Origin: Hydra vulgaris
Taxonomy: Eukaryota > Cnidaria > Hydrozoa > Anthoathecata > Hydridae
Length of the DNA: 64,000 bases
Direction: 5' to 3'
Assembly: GCF_038396675.1 (NCBI RefSeq)
Contig: NC_088934.1
Location: 34,817,001 to 34,881,000 of the forward strand
Shown piece after piece: positions 18,949-29,570 of this stretch. A program made the translations under genes and the position numbers. Within the stretch, counting starts at the first letter, position 1; each line of letters opens with the position of its first letter. Below the pieces are notes generated by a model that was given only the letters and a program-made list of their open reading frames with translations, was not told the origin of the DNA and searched no databases.

Positions 18949-21900
18949 ACAATTTAACGTTTGACGATGTTTTAGATGAAAATAAGTATGATTGTAGCAC
19001 GTATTATTTTAGTGATATTAAAAATAAAAATGAAGCTAGCGTGCATTATAATGTCTTGAATGATTTTAGTTTACCCTTGACTCCTAACGAAATCGACAAA
19101 CCCACATTTAAAAATGATACTATTTTACGTTTAGCCTGTATGGACGTACCTACCAATTTAACTCGATTTGATGAAAACCAATCCTTCATAGAAAACAATT
19201 ATGGTTTAAGAATGGATTCCAAACCTTCTATCAAACAAATGTTAACAGACATTCAAAATGATATCATTAGCAATCCCACTAGAAAAATTCCATTTTATCT
19301 CATAACAAAAAATGTTGTTTTATACACCAATTTTCAAACTTTACCAGGTGACACATTTTTAAATTTTGATATTTTGGATATGGAAAAAATGTCATTGTTT
19401 CATCAAGAAGCAATGGCAAGTCTATTAAATTACGGAAAATTGTTTGGTAATGGTAGTCCATGTCCTTTTCAAGACGATTTTTTAATTAGACGTTTAGAAC
19501 TCTTTAATACTTCTTTAAATAGAAAACTTTATTTTACTGACTTTTTTTCAAGTTATCAAAATAAAATTAATACTATATCTAATCAAAATTATTTAAATTT
19601 ATAGTTTTTATTTCATTCTAATACAGACTTCCATTATGTAACTAACAACAAAAATACTATCATTTCAAAATTAAATATAGATTCAAACATGAACATCAAA
19701 CAATATATACAAGCCTATTCTAACATTAGCGTTCCTAATTATAATTTTTTTTGGTATTATAAACCAAAAACAAATGAAAATATTAATAACCCTTCTTATC
19801 TTCACCCTATAAGATCGAGTATTGGAAGCAAAACGAATAAAAGAAGGCTATCCTATTTTGGTTTTTTTCCAAACAGAGCAAGCGGAGATCGATACACTAT
19901 TCAAGATTTTACATCCTTACTGCAATATGATTATCTTTCTCACAAATCAACATATGATAATTTATATAACTTCTCTTTATCGACTCGAACTAACAAAAAA
20001 TTTGTCCTTTACATAAAACATCCAGAAGTCGCTCCAGGGGATATAGCAAATCTAACATCTCAAAGAGAAATCATTTTAAACAATGTAGAAGAAACTTTTG
20101 TACGTCCTTTTATTCATGTCATGGTAACACCAAAATATGGTGGAGCACTTGTTCAAAACTCTCCGACAAGTCCTTTTGTTCCGGACACACGCGATACTAA
20201 TATTTTAAGCGTTGATTTAGATATTTATATTAATAATCTTTTATCTACTACAGAAAGCGTAAAATCAACTAAAATGAAACATTTCGTACCATGGCAAATT
20301 GCTTTTTTTTTATTAAAAATAATGACCAACTCAAACACAATAAAATCCGAAGGTAATATATATAATATAGAAACTGAACTCGTTGATATTCCTATCAAAA
20401 TTAACGCTTTATGGAAAATTTGGAACGATCATGTCAATGTTAAAGACACTAACGGAAACTATACACAAGAAAAAATGACTTTAGAAGGTTTTATAGAAAT
20501 GTTTAGACTCACCGTTATAGAAAATTATGGAATTATAGCAACAAAATACCTTTATATTAATGGTTCAACTGTAGGTGTCGAACCGACGGAAATCTTTACA
20601 AGTTTTTACCAAATATTTTTTCCAAATACAAGTCAAAGAAAATATTATCGTTTTACATTAAAAAACATACCATTATCATCTTTACAAATACCTTTTTTTA
20701 ACGTTGAACAAATCATTTGGCCCGAACGAGAATTAAAAATGTTAGACGTTTTTACTGAAAGTATAATCTATCAACTACCTAACAATTTACTCAAATTAAA
20801 TTTAAACAATATCACTTTTTCTGATTTTGTCTATGAGGGATCTTATCGTTATACTTACAACAAACTAATAACAAGTCAAGAATATCAAATCGCTTCTTGC
20901 ATTCCTAAAGACGGTTTAAATAATTATTACACTTTTTGGTGTTTGCCGTCCTTTGAAAGACAATTAACATCACCGATACAAATAAGTAAAGCCTTAATTA
21001 TTTCAAATAATTCTCTTTATTTTGAAATGAAAGCAAACGAAATTTCTCCGTATCATCAACAATTTGGAACAACCGTTACTTTACAAACTTTACCATCCAA
21101 ATTACCTAGCGATGTTTATAATATAATAATAGTAGATTTAAGTTAATTGCTAAATACAACACAGAAACATTTATTGAAATTTTGCTATATTGCGAACAAA
21201 GCAAACCCATTTTTTCAAACACCATCAAAGTACCTCTTGTCACAACAAGTAGTTTAGAAAGAGCGACTACACCGAGTCATAAAACATGGTTAAATAGTGT
21301 CAAAGCTATATTACAAGGAAATCATCCAACAGAATTAATATTTTATTGCACTTCTTTTAATGGACAATTCATTTATCAAAAAAAGAGCGATGGTACGATT
21401 ATACAAACTTGGACAGACAGTTTACCTTTAAAAAATCATTTTAAAAATGTATCAACCTGTTGGGAACAATCCTATACCGTATACCTTACTTTTACAAAGA
21501 GATCAATACAGTTTAACTCAACAAATCAATCCTTTTGTTATGCAAGTGGATCAAAATATGACCAACGCCATGTCGCTAGATTTTAAAATTAAAAAAAAAA
21601 GACTCGCTTTCTTAAGATGTGCTCTTGTACAAATTAGTAATTTTAATAACACTGTTTCCAACTTTCCTTCAACTACGGACGCTTACATTTTTATCAAATG
21701 CGATCAAGCTGTAAATTGTGGAATGTATATGAACAAAATTTATGTTCCCGGTATTATTGCTTTTTTCAATTTATTAGACTACACCAATTCTACTCCAATC
21801 ACCACCAATATTGATTTTACAAAAAATCGTATTCCTTCTATTCAAGGACAACTATTCACCTTTGATATCAACGATGTAGACGATTGGAAACAAACAAGAT

Positions 21901-22007
21901 GGTCATTTCTCAATACAAAATCTGAACCGCTTACCTTTAATAATCTTAGTTCTACTGTTTTTTTTAATCCTACGCTAAAGATTCAAATGGTTCCGTTTTA
22001 CAATTAA
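18945..22007 (+). pseudogene. Large structural protein, probable minor capsid/penton-class, broken
   Basis: One coding line from ATG 18945 to TAA 22005-22007: in-frame TAG 19602-19604, frameshift near 21140, second near 21440 at an A-rich stretch. About 1,020 codons as one gene, or two genes divided near 19605-19689. The composition (many Asn, Thr, Tyr, Phe; beta-rich; no catalytic motif) is that of a capsid or fibre-like protein. The last 190 residues (TNAMSLDFKIKKKRLAFLR to KIQMVPFYN) would fit a jelly-roll. Place between integrase and MCP suits a penton homologue; that is inference, as no signature motif was recognised. Confidence 0.5.
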
Positions 22008-22178
22008 CTAGTTTGTTTAGTATAAAATAATGTCTTTTATTTTTTATTATGTTTAAGAAAATATTAAAAGAAAAAAAAAGTTGTTATTTTTTTTCTCTCA
22101 CCTATTTACTAAAAAATTAGTATCTTTTGTGCCAAAGGAAGATATCATAAAAATTTAGTCAATTTAGAAGAAAATACG

Positions 22179-22733
22179 ATGCAAGAATCAAGAGTAAATC
22201 CTAAAGAACAATTCAATCAAATTAAAAATCAGGTGCAACAATTACAAAATCAACTGACTCAATATTCTACTAAATCTGAATTGCGAAACATTAAATCCGA
22301 ATTGGATAAAATAAAAAAAATAAAAAATAAAAAAGAAGAAATACTAGAAGAAAAACCTCCCAAGAATAGAAGAAAAAATGAACAAATCAAATCCAAACCT
22401 AAAAAACGAAAATATTCAGAATCTGAAACCAAAAGTTCAAAAGAAGAAGAACTTGTTGAAAAAAAACTAAAATAAAATCTAGTCCTTTACACATTTGTTC
22501 ACAATGCTTTCAAGAAGTCAATGCCGTCGACAAAATAAACGGTTTATGTAAAAACTGCATTATTCAACAAAGAGCCATTTTATCAAGTTCACTCATGCAG
22601 AATAACAACAACAAAAAGAAAAAAAATTGAACAAAAAAAGTCTAATTGAACTTGGTTACACTCGTGCTTTAAAAGACGTTAAAAATAAAAAAATACCATT
22701 TAAAAAAACTACTTCAGAATCAGAAGATGAATA
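22179..22733 (+). pseudogene. Coiled-coil protein with C-terminal zinc ribbon, two frameshifts
   Basis: ATG 22179 opens a Gln/Lys-rich coiled coil (QFNQIKNQVQQLQNQL, KSELRNIKSELDKI) and a Lys/Glu/Ser nuclear-type tail, closing at 22475. In another frame from about 22470 the reading continues with C-x2-C (HICSQC) and 15 residues later C-x2-C (LCKNC), a zinc ribbon; a third frame from 22628 to TAA at about 22733 gives IELGYTRALKD and an acidic end. I infer two indels in A-rich runs. Zinc ribbon plus basic coil would suit a late transcription factor or virion scaffold; neither is proven. Confidence 0.5.
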
Positions 22734-22770
22734 AATAGAAAAAAAATTGTTTTTTCTTTTTTTAAAAAAA

Positions 22771-24492
22771 ATGGGTTCGTTAGCTAAATATATGAGAGAC
22801 GGTGACAGTAATCGCTATACACCCAATACAAACGGTCATGTTACTATTGAAGATGTTTTGGCACAAGCAGATCACGAAAATCGTTTATTGCAAGAAGCAA
22901 CAAGTGGTAATATTAGCGCAGAATGTAAAGCGCTATTAAATGAAAAATATCCTGGTTTTCAAACAGCTCAAGCTCAAGATGAAGTCATTGCTGTTAATAA
23001 TCAAAAATTTTCTTACGATCTTACTTCTGACATGGCTAATTTAATTTCTTTTACCACTATACTTAACGAATGGACATATCTACCAGATTATTATATAGAT
23101 TTTGATTTATTTCTTTCTAAAAATGTGAACACGCAAACAAGATTTACACCTGTAACAGACGATAAGTTGGTAAAAAAAGTGTGTCTTTGCAACAACTTTA
23201 TTCAAGTCTTATTTAAATGTTTCAAATTTTATCCCAACTATCAAAAAAATAATACTACTTGCGCAAACAACGCTGTTATTAATCGTTCTTATGATCAATT
23301 TAAATCAATGCTAGTTAAAAAAAGTTATATGAAAGCTTTTAGAGAGTTGATGTTTAATCCTAAAATAGGTTTAACAGAAGAAACTGAAAATACAAACCCT
23401 ATTTCTTATACTGAAACCAAAACACTTATACAAGCTGCAGACCCTAATGGACTCATTAGACCTCTTAATGCAACAGCACCTGCCACTGTGATACCTCCTG
23501 GTTATCAAACAGTGCTAAGAGATAGATATAGTGCTTTCATGACTGGAGAAAAAGGTTGTAAATTTAGAGTACCTTTGAGTTTAATATGTGGAATTTTTTA
23601 AATGAAAGAATATTTTGGAAAAAATAAACAAGTTAGATTTGAGTTTTATATTAAAAACGATATGAATCAACTATTAGAATGGGTAAGACCTATTTCAGAC
23701 GCAGACGTAACAGCGCTTACTAATGTAGGAGTAGCTATAAAAAACCCAATGATTTATTGCAATACGTATAGACTCAAACCTAGTTTACCCTTGGAAAAAT
23801 CTTTATATCGGAACAGTAAAAAAGACGAAATGTATACTTTACTACGTATTGCTCACTACGAACAAGTTGTAACCAATGTAGAAAATGTGGCAGAAGTCAC
23901 TGTCAATTTGGGAAGTATAAAGACAGCAGATCTTGTACCTCACAGCATTATATTTTGTCTTAATTCAAAAAAAGAAAGCGATCATTTAAGCAAAGGTTGT
24001 TTTACACCGGTTGAAATGGCTTGCAACATGATTAAAAAAATCACCCTTTATAATTACAAAAGAACATATGTCAATTCAGCAGGTGATACTACTGAATACG
24101 ATTTGACAGAGCAAGACGATCAATTGTCTCTTTGGAAATATTATGCTTCCTGGTGTAAAGGAAATACGCCCTCTACTTTTAATATTAACAATATTGCAGA
24201 TCTTTATAATTCTGACGATGATAGCTTTTTGAGACATCCTAAACTCTATTTTAGTACTACTAACACTACAGAACCTTTAGTCATCGATACCACTAGCGAT
24301 TTTAATTTTATCAACGATAAACCTCCTGCTACCATTGCTGGAAATAATTCGTTTCAAATCAATGTGCAATATACCGAACAATTTAAAGGTGTACTTGTTA
24401 TATATTTGCAATATCCAGCTCAAGTTATTGAACAAGGGTCAGGAAACGATACCGAAATTAACTATATTCCTACCAAATTTAAATCGTCTTAA
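22771..24492 (+). pseudogene. mcp: Major capsid protein (double jelly-roll/hexon class), one stop
   Basis: Forms the capsid shell. From ATG 22771 to TAA 24490-24492 there is a single break, TAA 23599-23601 in the middle of RVPLSLICGIF...YFGKNKQVRFEF, the segment at the junction of the two jelly-rolls typical of Polinton-class MCPs. About 573 codons, the usual size. Other family-like parts: a long N-terminal helix-rich start, LPHS/LVPHSIIFCL near the second half, and VNLGSIKTADL. Preceded by a T-rich stretch and AAAAAAAATGG, similar to a late promoter. It is the best preserved large gene of the element. Confidence 0.72.
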
Positions 24493-24624
24493 TTTGTTAT
24501 AAAAAACATTTTTAATTTCATTAAACAAACCCTATTTGTATTTATTATTTTATAAGTAAACGGCTATTTATTTCTAAAAAAATTTTAAAAAGTTATAAAT
24601 CTAGCTTTTTTATTTGTTGTGTTC
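24493..24624 (+). promoter_or_regulatory. Intergenic region with TATA-like elements upstream of core genes
   Basis: No open frame. Contains TTATAAAAAAC, TTTTATAAGT and TTATAAATC, the last 30 bases before ATG 24625. Likely carries the end of the MCP transcript and the promoter of the core-protein cluster. Confidence 0.35.
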
Positions 24625-24792
24625 ATGGCTCGCAGGCGTACAAGAGGTCACCGTCGTCGACATCATAAAACTCGTCATCATAGAGGGAAAGGAAAATTTA
24701 TTACCAAAGTGAAAAATTTTGCTAAACGGCTATTGAAATCAAACGTAGGGGGTTACACTTTGGATTATCTTCAAAAACAACGCAATGCGTAA
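24625..24792 (+). CDS. Arg/His-rich protamine-like core protein (55 residues)
   Basis: Intact. The N-terminal half is almost wholly Arg, His and Lys (MARRRTRGHRRRHHKTRHHR), followed by a short helix with KVKNFAKRLL and GGYTLDYL. Very high positive charge and small size point to a DNA-condensing virion core protein, in the position where adintoviruses carry such genes, downstream of the MCP. No protease site pattern is obvious. Confidence 0.65.
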   Translation: MARRRTRGHRRRHHKTRHHRGKGKFITKVKNFAKRLLKSNVGGYTLDYLQKQRNA

Positions 24793-24816
24793 AATAGGGT
24801 GTTGCACCTCTTGTAA

Positions 24817-24993
24817 AATAAAAAAAAATCATATAAAAAAAGAGGAAGAGGGAGAGTTTATTTACCTCCCTTAAAAGGTGCAGGTAGAAAACACTCAAAA
24901 AGGCATTTAAAAAGACGTATGAGAGGTAAATTTCTACCCTTGTTAGCAGCGGTTTTAGCTCCGTCTTTAATATCTGCTATTTTACCGCGTTAA
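24817..24993 (+). pseudogene. Broken paralogue of the repeat-type core protein
   Basis: The frame ending at TAA 24991-24993 holds KKRGRGRVYLPPLKGAG, a basic linker, RRMRGKF and a hydrophobic tail (LPLLAAVLAPSLISAILP): the same parts, in the same order, as 25228-25545 but with one repeat unit instead of several. The frame is closed upstream by TAA 24814-24816 without an ATG; an ATG at 24785 is in another frame. So either a 5' indel destroyed it or the start was elsewhere. It documents a recent gene duplication. Confidence 0.5.
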
Positions 24994-24998
24994 AAAAA

Positions 24999-25217
24999 AT
25001 GTATAAAAATCGCAAAAAACACTACAAAAAACACTATAAGAAATTAAAACGTTATCGTAAACAAAATAAAAGAAGAAGAGGCTTTGGATTAGAAGGAGAC
25101 ATTGTAAAAGATTTAGCAACCTTTGCAGCTGCTAAATACATTCAAAAACAATTACCTACTTGGCAAAAATACGCTTTTGACTTTACACGTAATAAATTAA
25201 CCGAATTAAACATATGA
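24999..25217 (+). CDS. Basic core-type protein with amphipathic C terminus (72 residues)
   Basis: Intact. The first 28 residues are Lys/Arg/Tyr/His (KHYKKHYKKLKRYRKQNKRRR), then GFGLEGD and a helical part with aromatic residues (AAAKYIQKQL, WQKYAFDFTRNKL). Probably a DNA-binding core protein bridging to the capsid, by analogy with adenovirus-like core genes; specific homology not established. Six bases after the broken paralogue and ten before the next gene. Confidence 0.6.
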   Translation: MYKNRKKHYKKHYKKLKRYRKQNKRRRGFGLEGDIVKDLATFAAAKYIQKQLPTWQKYAFDFTRNKLTELNI

Positions 25218-25227
25218 TATACATAAA

Positions 25228-25545
25228 ATGCGAAAAAAAAGAGGAAGAGAACCCTATTTACTACCATTAAAAACAATTATGCAAGGTAAAGGTAAAAAAA
25301 GAGGCTGCGGAAGAGTCTATTTACCTCCATTACAAGGAGCTGGAAAAAGAAGAGGAAAAGGAAGAGTTTATTTACCACCTCTAAAAGGCGCTGGAAGAAG
25401 ACGCATGCGTGGAAAATTTATAAGACCCTTATTGGCTACAGTAGGAAGTCGTCTTATACCTCTTTTACCTACGATTGGAAAAGCTGTTTTGGGTGGTGCA
25501 ATTTCTGGAGGAATTTCTTACGGAATTAGAAATATTAAACCTTAA
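25228..25545 (+). CDS. Core protein with 17-residue basic repeats and hydrophobic tail
   Basis: 105 residues. Three near-repeats in register, each ending in a motif of the adenain type-2 form (M/I/L)-x-G-x-G: MQGKG (residues 18-22), LQGAG (35-39), LKGAG (52-56), exactly 17 residues apart. Units are rich in Arg/Lys/Gly around VYLPPL. Then RRRMRGKF and a hydrophobic Gly-rich C terminus (LATVGSRLIPLLPTIG..., GGAISGGISYG). Basic repeats, RMRG and a hydrophobic tail recall adenovirus core protein X (mu) precursor, which adenain processes. I infer a precursor cut into small DNA-condensing peptides. Intact. Confidence 0.68.
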   Translation: MRKKRGREPYLLPLKTIMQGKGKKRGCGRVYLPPLQGAGKRRGKGRVYLPPLKGAGRRRMRGKFIRPLLATVGSRLIPLLPTIGKAVLGGAISGGISYGIRNIKP

Positions 25546-25573
25546 TTTTATTATAATATATATATATATATTT

Positions 25574-25786
25574 TTACACTTTGTTTTTTATTGTTTTATT
25601 ACAAATATAAAATCCCAACATGGTTCCAAGTAATATAAAAACTCCTAATATCGCTCCAAATAAATATCCTCCTACTATAATAACAATAAACAAGCTCGAG
25701 ACTGTTAATATCGTCGCTATTTTCGTTTTATTAATACACTTCAAAATTTCGAATATGATTCCCATGCGAGTCGTGTGTTCCACCAT
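25574..25786 (-). CDS. Small two-span membrane protein, only minus-strand viral gene
   Basis: 70 codons. A short N terminus, then two hydrophobic segments (IATILTVSSLFIVIIVGGYLF; GAILGVFILLGTMLGFYIC) joined by a tight Gly turn, and a Lys-rich end: a hairpin membrane protein. Convergent with the core cluster; its stop sits 28 bases from theirs, across a TATATA stretch. AATAAA on the minus strand overlaps its 3' end. CpG-rich sequence upstream (25976-26010) may be its promoter. Viroporin-like or receptor-modulating roles are guesses; no homology recognised. Confidence 0.5.
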   Translation of the reverse strand: MVEHTTRMGIIFEILKCINKTKIATILTVSSLFIVIIVGGYLFGAILGVFILLGTMLGFYICNKTIKNKV

Positions 25787-26200
25787 TATCTATTGGAGGA
25801 TCTTGTTTATAAAGTCAAGCTACTGCTACTGTCGTTGGAGTTTGAAATTGTTGTAACGGTTTGTTTTTCGTTTCCATTGATTATGACTTTATATTTTATA
25901 TTTTTTCAAACTTTATATACATTTGGTCACGCTTCAATAAATCAATTTATTCATTATCACCTGATCCTTTATTTCTGCGCGCATGCGCATACGCATGCGC
26001 GTGACGTCGTTCTTTTTTTTTTTAACCCGGGAACTTTTTTTTAACCTTTCGGTTTCATCGTCTAGTTCCTCGGTACATTGCTTATCACCGGTTCATCGGT
26101 TTTTCATTTCACCTTTTTTTTCTACCCGGACGGGCGGTCTCTTACGAACAAGAATTGTAACTTATTATATCATCAAATGTAGGATATATTTATCAAATAT
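25787..26200. other. Probable right end of the viral element (boundary not defined)
   Basis: No gene. GC content rises locally (26,000-26,150, with ACCCGGG, CCGGACGGGCGG) and falls to host level after about 26,160. This would suit a terminal inverted repeat, but the left terminus is not in the window, so neither the inverted repeat nor a target duplication can be checked. Confidence 0.35.
25976..26010. promoter_or_regulatory. CpG block with two NRF1-like sites and a CRE
   Basis: GCGCATGCGC (25979-25988), ACGCATGCGC (25991-26000) and TGACGTC (26002-26008) in otherwise very AT-rich DNA. These match NRF1 and CREB/ATF consensus sites. It lies 190 bases upstream of the minus-strand gene start. 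Confidence 0.45.
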
Positions 26201-26266
26201 ATTGGAAATAAATTTAACTTAACATATATTTTTAACGAAACTAAAAGTTGAATAATTTAAACTTAC

Positions 26267-26371
26267 TGTAAATTCCCTTCTATTAAGTCATATAGTTTAG
26301 TTGATAATAAACCAATCTTTCCACCAGAACCTTTTAAGTTAGACTGTGTCAACAGGTTGTTTGTAAATAAT
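26267..26371 (-). CDS. Candidate host exon, 105 nt
   Basis: On the minus strand, TGTTTTTTAG (acceptor) precedes and GTAAGTTT (donor) follows a 105-nt segment open in only one of three frames. The product is ordinary-looking protein (LLTQSNLKGSGGKIGLLSTKL, shortened here), ending ...YDLIEGNL. The length is divisible by three and the phase is 1 nt / 34 codons / 2 nt, so it could be spliced in or out without a frameshift. Gene not recognised. If real, the virus sits in or beside a host gene on the opposite strand. Confidence 0.4.
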
Positions 26372-26708
26372 CTAAAAAACATATCGAATAAATAAAAAAA
26401 AACATAAAGAATATTAAACAATTTCTAATTATTGATTTCCATAATTACAATACACAAAAAATATATTTACCACAAACAAGTACGAAAAATGATTGCTAAA
26501 CAAAATATAACAGAAAAACCTATTCATAGCTAATCTTTTCAGTTGTTTGAAATCGTATGCACCTAAAAAACTGAGCTGTTTAACCTAAATAAAAGCTTGG
26601 CAAAATAATTATACAAAAATAACAAATTTCATTTTTAGTTTATATAAATAAAGATTTATATATGGATAAATTCTTATAAAATAGAGTTACTTTTTTGGAG
26701 CACTCTTT

Positions 26709-26900
26709 ATGATGTCTAAGCAAACTTGCTGTATACAATAGTTTCTATGAGGTTTAAGCAAATTTGCTGTATACAATAACTTCTATGATGTCTAAGCAAA
26801 CTTGCTGTATACAATAACTTCTATGGGTCTAAGCAAATTTGCTGTATACAATAACTTCTATGATGTCTAAGCAAACTTGCTGTATACAATAAATTCTATG
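26709..26900 (+). repeat. 38-bp tandem repeat, five copies
   Basis: Unit reads TCTAAGCAAACTTGCTGTAT then ACAATAACTTCTATGATG; copies begin at 26715, 26753, 26791, 26828 and 26866 (spacing 38, 38, 37, 38). Few substitutions between copies, so a young minisatellite. Confidence 0.85.
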
Positions 26901-29010
26901 CAATGAATAAGAGTAATCAAAATAAAGCTGCACCGACACATCAGTTTGTACCATAAAAATCACGCATAACTGACAACAGTCTTGTGAGAATCATTTTTAG
27001 TAGATTTCAACAACAATCTATCAACATTTTCAAGTGTAGTTTGAGATTTTTAAATAAGAGGCTTATTTTTAATAGTTTTGCGCTGACGAAATCTTTTAGT
27101 ATTCTAAATTCTTTTTGGTTTTGAAACATTGTAAAATCTAGAAAACTTTCTGAAAGACATTTTTTCAAAATCAAAACAAAAATTTCTTATTCTGTAGCTT
27201 CTATATATATATAAAACTTTCTTTATTTTCAAAAGTATAAACATACAACCCATATTTAAAGTATCAAGAAAGGTTCATAAAACTATCTACTGAATAAAAC
27301 TTTTCATAACCTGTATAATATACATTCCACTTTTGTTATGTAGGTTTGGTGGAGAGCAATTTTCCCTAAAATTTTCCTCATTTTTCCAATATTTAACCCA
27401 ATTTTCCTGATTATTTTTTGATTTTTTTTTTGTAGATATCTAAACTTCCTGACTTTGATCAGTTTTCACTTATTTAACTGGTCTGGCAGACACTCAGTTA
27501 ACCTTTTTTTAGAATACAAATAACTTAATTAGAAAAAAAACAAACATTATTTTAACTTTTTTCAAAAATTTTTTTTTAAGGCTTTTAATAAAAAACTTTT
27601 AATGAAAATTAAATATAGTAAGGAAGCATTAAAAATAGTGTCATAAATTCAAATTGAAATAACAAAATGTTTATATAATGGATATAAACGGAGAAAATAT
27701 AATGGATATGATCGAAATAATAAAAACCTCCATAATTTGCTAGGTAATAAAATTACAATCAAATTAACATCGGAAAAAATAATTAGGTATCAATAGTGCT
27801 ACTAAAAATAGGGTGCCTGCTTCTAAAAATTACTTAATAAAGTTTGGCTGGAGCATAGGTGCAATTTAACAACTTAAATAAAAGAATAGTATAGAATAGA
27901 AAAAATTTCGAGCATATCTTCAACATTAATTTCATGTCAAAAAAGCAACAAAGTTTTCAACATAAATAAACTGACAAATAAAGCTAGTTGTTATAATGAA
28001 AAACCAATCAGGGATTTAACTATTTTTGTTTCTAAAAATAATGTTTATATTCAATTTTAAAAAATTTGACAAAACACGCTTTTACTACGCTAACCCTAAA
28101 CGGACTTTAAAAAACGTTGCACAGATTTGAAGCAGAAATTTGTGCTAAAATTCTGTGCCGCCTTTTTTAATCAATAAAGAAATAAAAAAAGTTTTGTATT
28201 ACTGTGCCGAAAAACGGAATTCTGATGTTCCTAATTTACTACTTAATAATTTTATTTGTAGGTTTTTTTTGAATATTATCCGTATATATGTATAGTCGAT
28301 ATAGATATACTGATCTGCATTAAAGATTAGAACAAAGAGAATAGCATACATCTATTTAGATTATATTGATATATAGTATACTTTTATCTTTATATCAATA
28401 GTATGGATCTGCATATAGATAACTATAAATAAAAACTTACAAATAGAAAAGTTTTCATATTGAATTAAGGTATTGAAATAAAATAAGAAATCATAGTGAA
28501 TTTTATATAAACATAAAACATTTATTAAATATGGCATAATAAACAAAACATAGTTACCTTTTTGTGTAACAAATAAATAATTAGTGGCACATTTTTACAT
28601 TATTTAAAAAATTAAGTACAACACAAAATGCCATTTTAAAAAACGATATCACTTATTATAATATCATTACCTTGAAAAACTTTAAAATGCAATAAATAGT
28701 AAGTTGTGTTTTGATCCCTTTAAATAATGGTTTAAGGATAAAGGCCAAATCTGAATATAATTTTTATAAGGAAAAAAAATCTTACCATGACTTATAATTT
28801 TCTTCAAAAAGTAAATTATTTTGCTATATATTATTTGCTTAAAATCAAAAATGGCTTAGAAAAGGCCTATTATAAACGTATATTATTACAATTGTTATTA
28901 CTACTACTATTAATAATTTTATTATTGCTTTTCCTATTATTGTTATCATTGTTGTCATCATAAAAATTTTTGTTATTTTATTATTATATTTATTATAAAT
29001 TTTCGCGTCA
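26901..29010. other. No gene seen; AT-rich host DNA
   Basis: Stops in all frames. ATT/TTA microsatellite-like stretch at about 28,875-28,985. No recognisable element. Confidence 0.5.
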
Positions 29011-29014
29011 CGGT

Positions 29015-29112
29015 AAGAAAGGAGGCGTGAACTTCCCGGTTAAATGCACTTCCGCGGTGCTCTGTGACAAGACCATTAGGACTTCTTAAGGCACCTAAAA
29101 AAAAAAAAAAAA
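29015..29112 (+). mobile_element. SINE tail fragment with poly-A
   Basis: Segment with GGAGGCGTGAACTTCCCGG, TTCCGCGGTGCTCTGTGACAA and GGACTTCTTAAGGCACC followed by 16 A. It aligns closely with 44,755-44,863, where a tRNA-like head precedes it. The head is missing here. Confidence 0.65.
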
Positions 29113-29570
29113 ATTTAATGTCTATAAATGTAGATTATTCGAAATAAAAAGTTTAAAACTATTCTGGCTTTTGTAAATGGTTAAATGGTTTAAAATGCAA
29201 CTTAAATTTAAATTAAATGGTTTAAAATGCAATTTAAATTTTCATTGGTTAATTAAAAACATTATATTTTATAATTATTTATTTATATAGAAATACGCAA
29301 TGACAAATAATAGAATAATACCTATAACATTTTATTAAAAACTAATTTTCAATTAAGTGTAAAATTGCTACTATAAAATCATAGTTTTAATTTTAAATAA
29401 ATTTAAAAAATTATTATATTTTCAAAAAAAAGTAAAATTGAAAAAAAAATTATATTTACATATATTTTTCACTCTTTTAAAAACAATTATAAAAGTTTAA
29501 ATAAAATATTAAACACTTGTTGCAAAAAATTCCTTAATACATTTTTCAAGAGGCAAAGAAAATTTAAATT

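Noticed and set aside
6990..23601. Reassigned stop codons (alternative genetic code) in the virus
   Set aside because: TAA, TAG and TGA all interrupt genes and many frameshifts occur too; decay explains both, reassignment explains neither fully.
25976..26160. Terminal inverted repeat of the virus
   Set aside because: Plausible from position and composition, but the left end is outside the window so no inverted partner or target duplication can be seen.
25775..26222. Plus-strand frames after the viral core cluster
   Set aside because: They overlap the minus-strand membrane gene and CpG block, with repetitive composition and no domain.
26709..26900. CRISPR array
   Set aside because: The 38-bp units are contiguous with no unique spacers, and the genome is eukaryotic.
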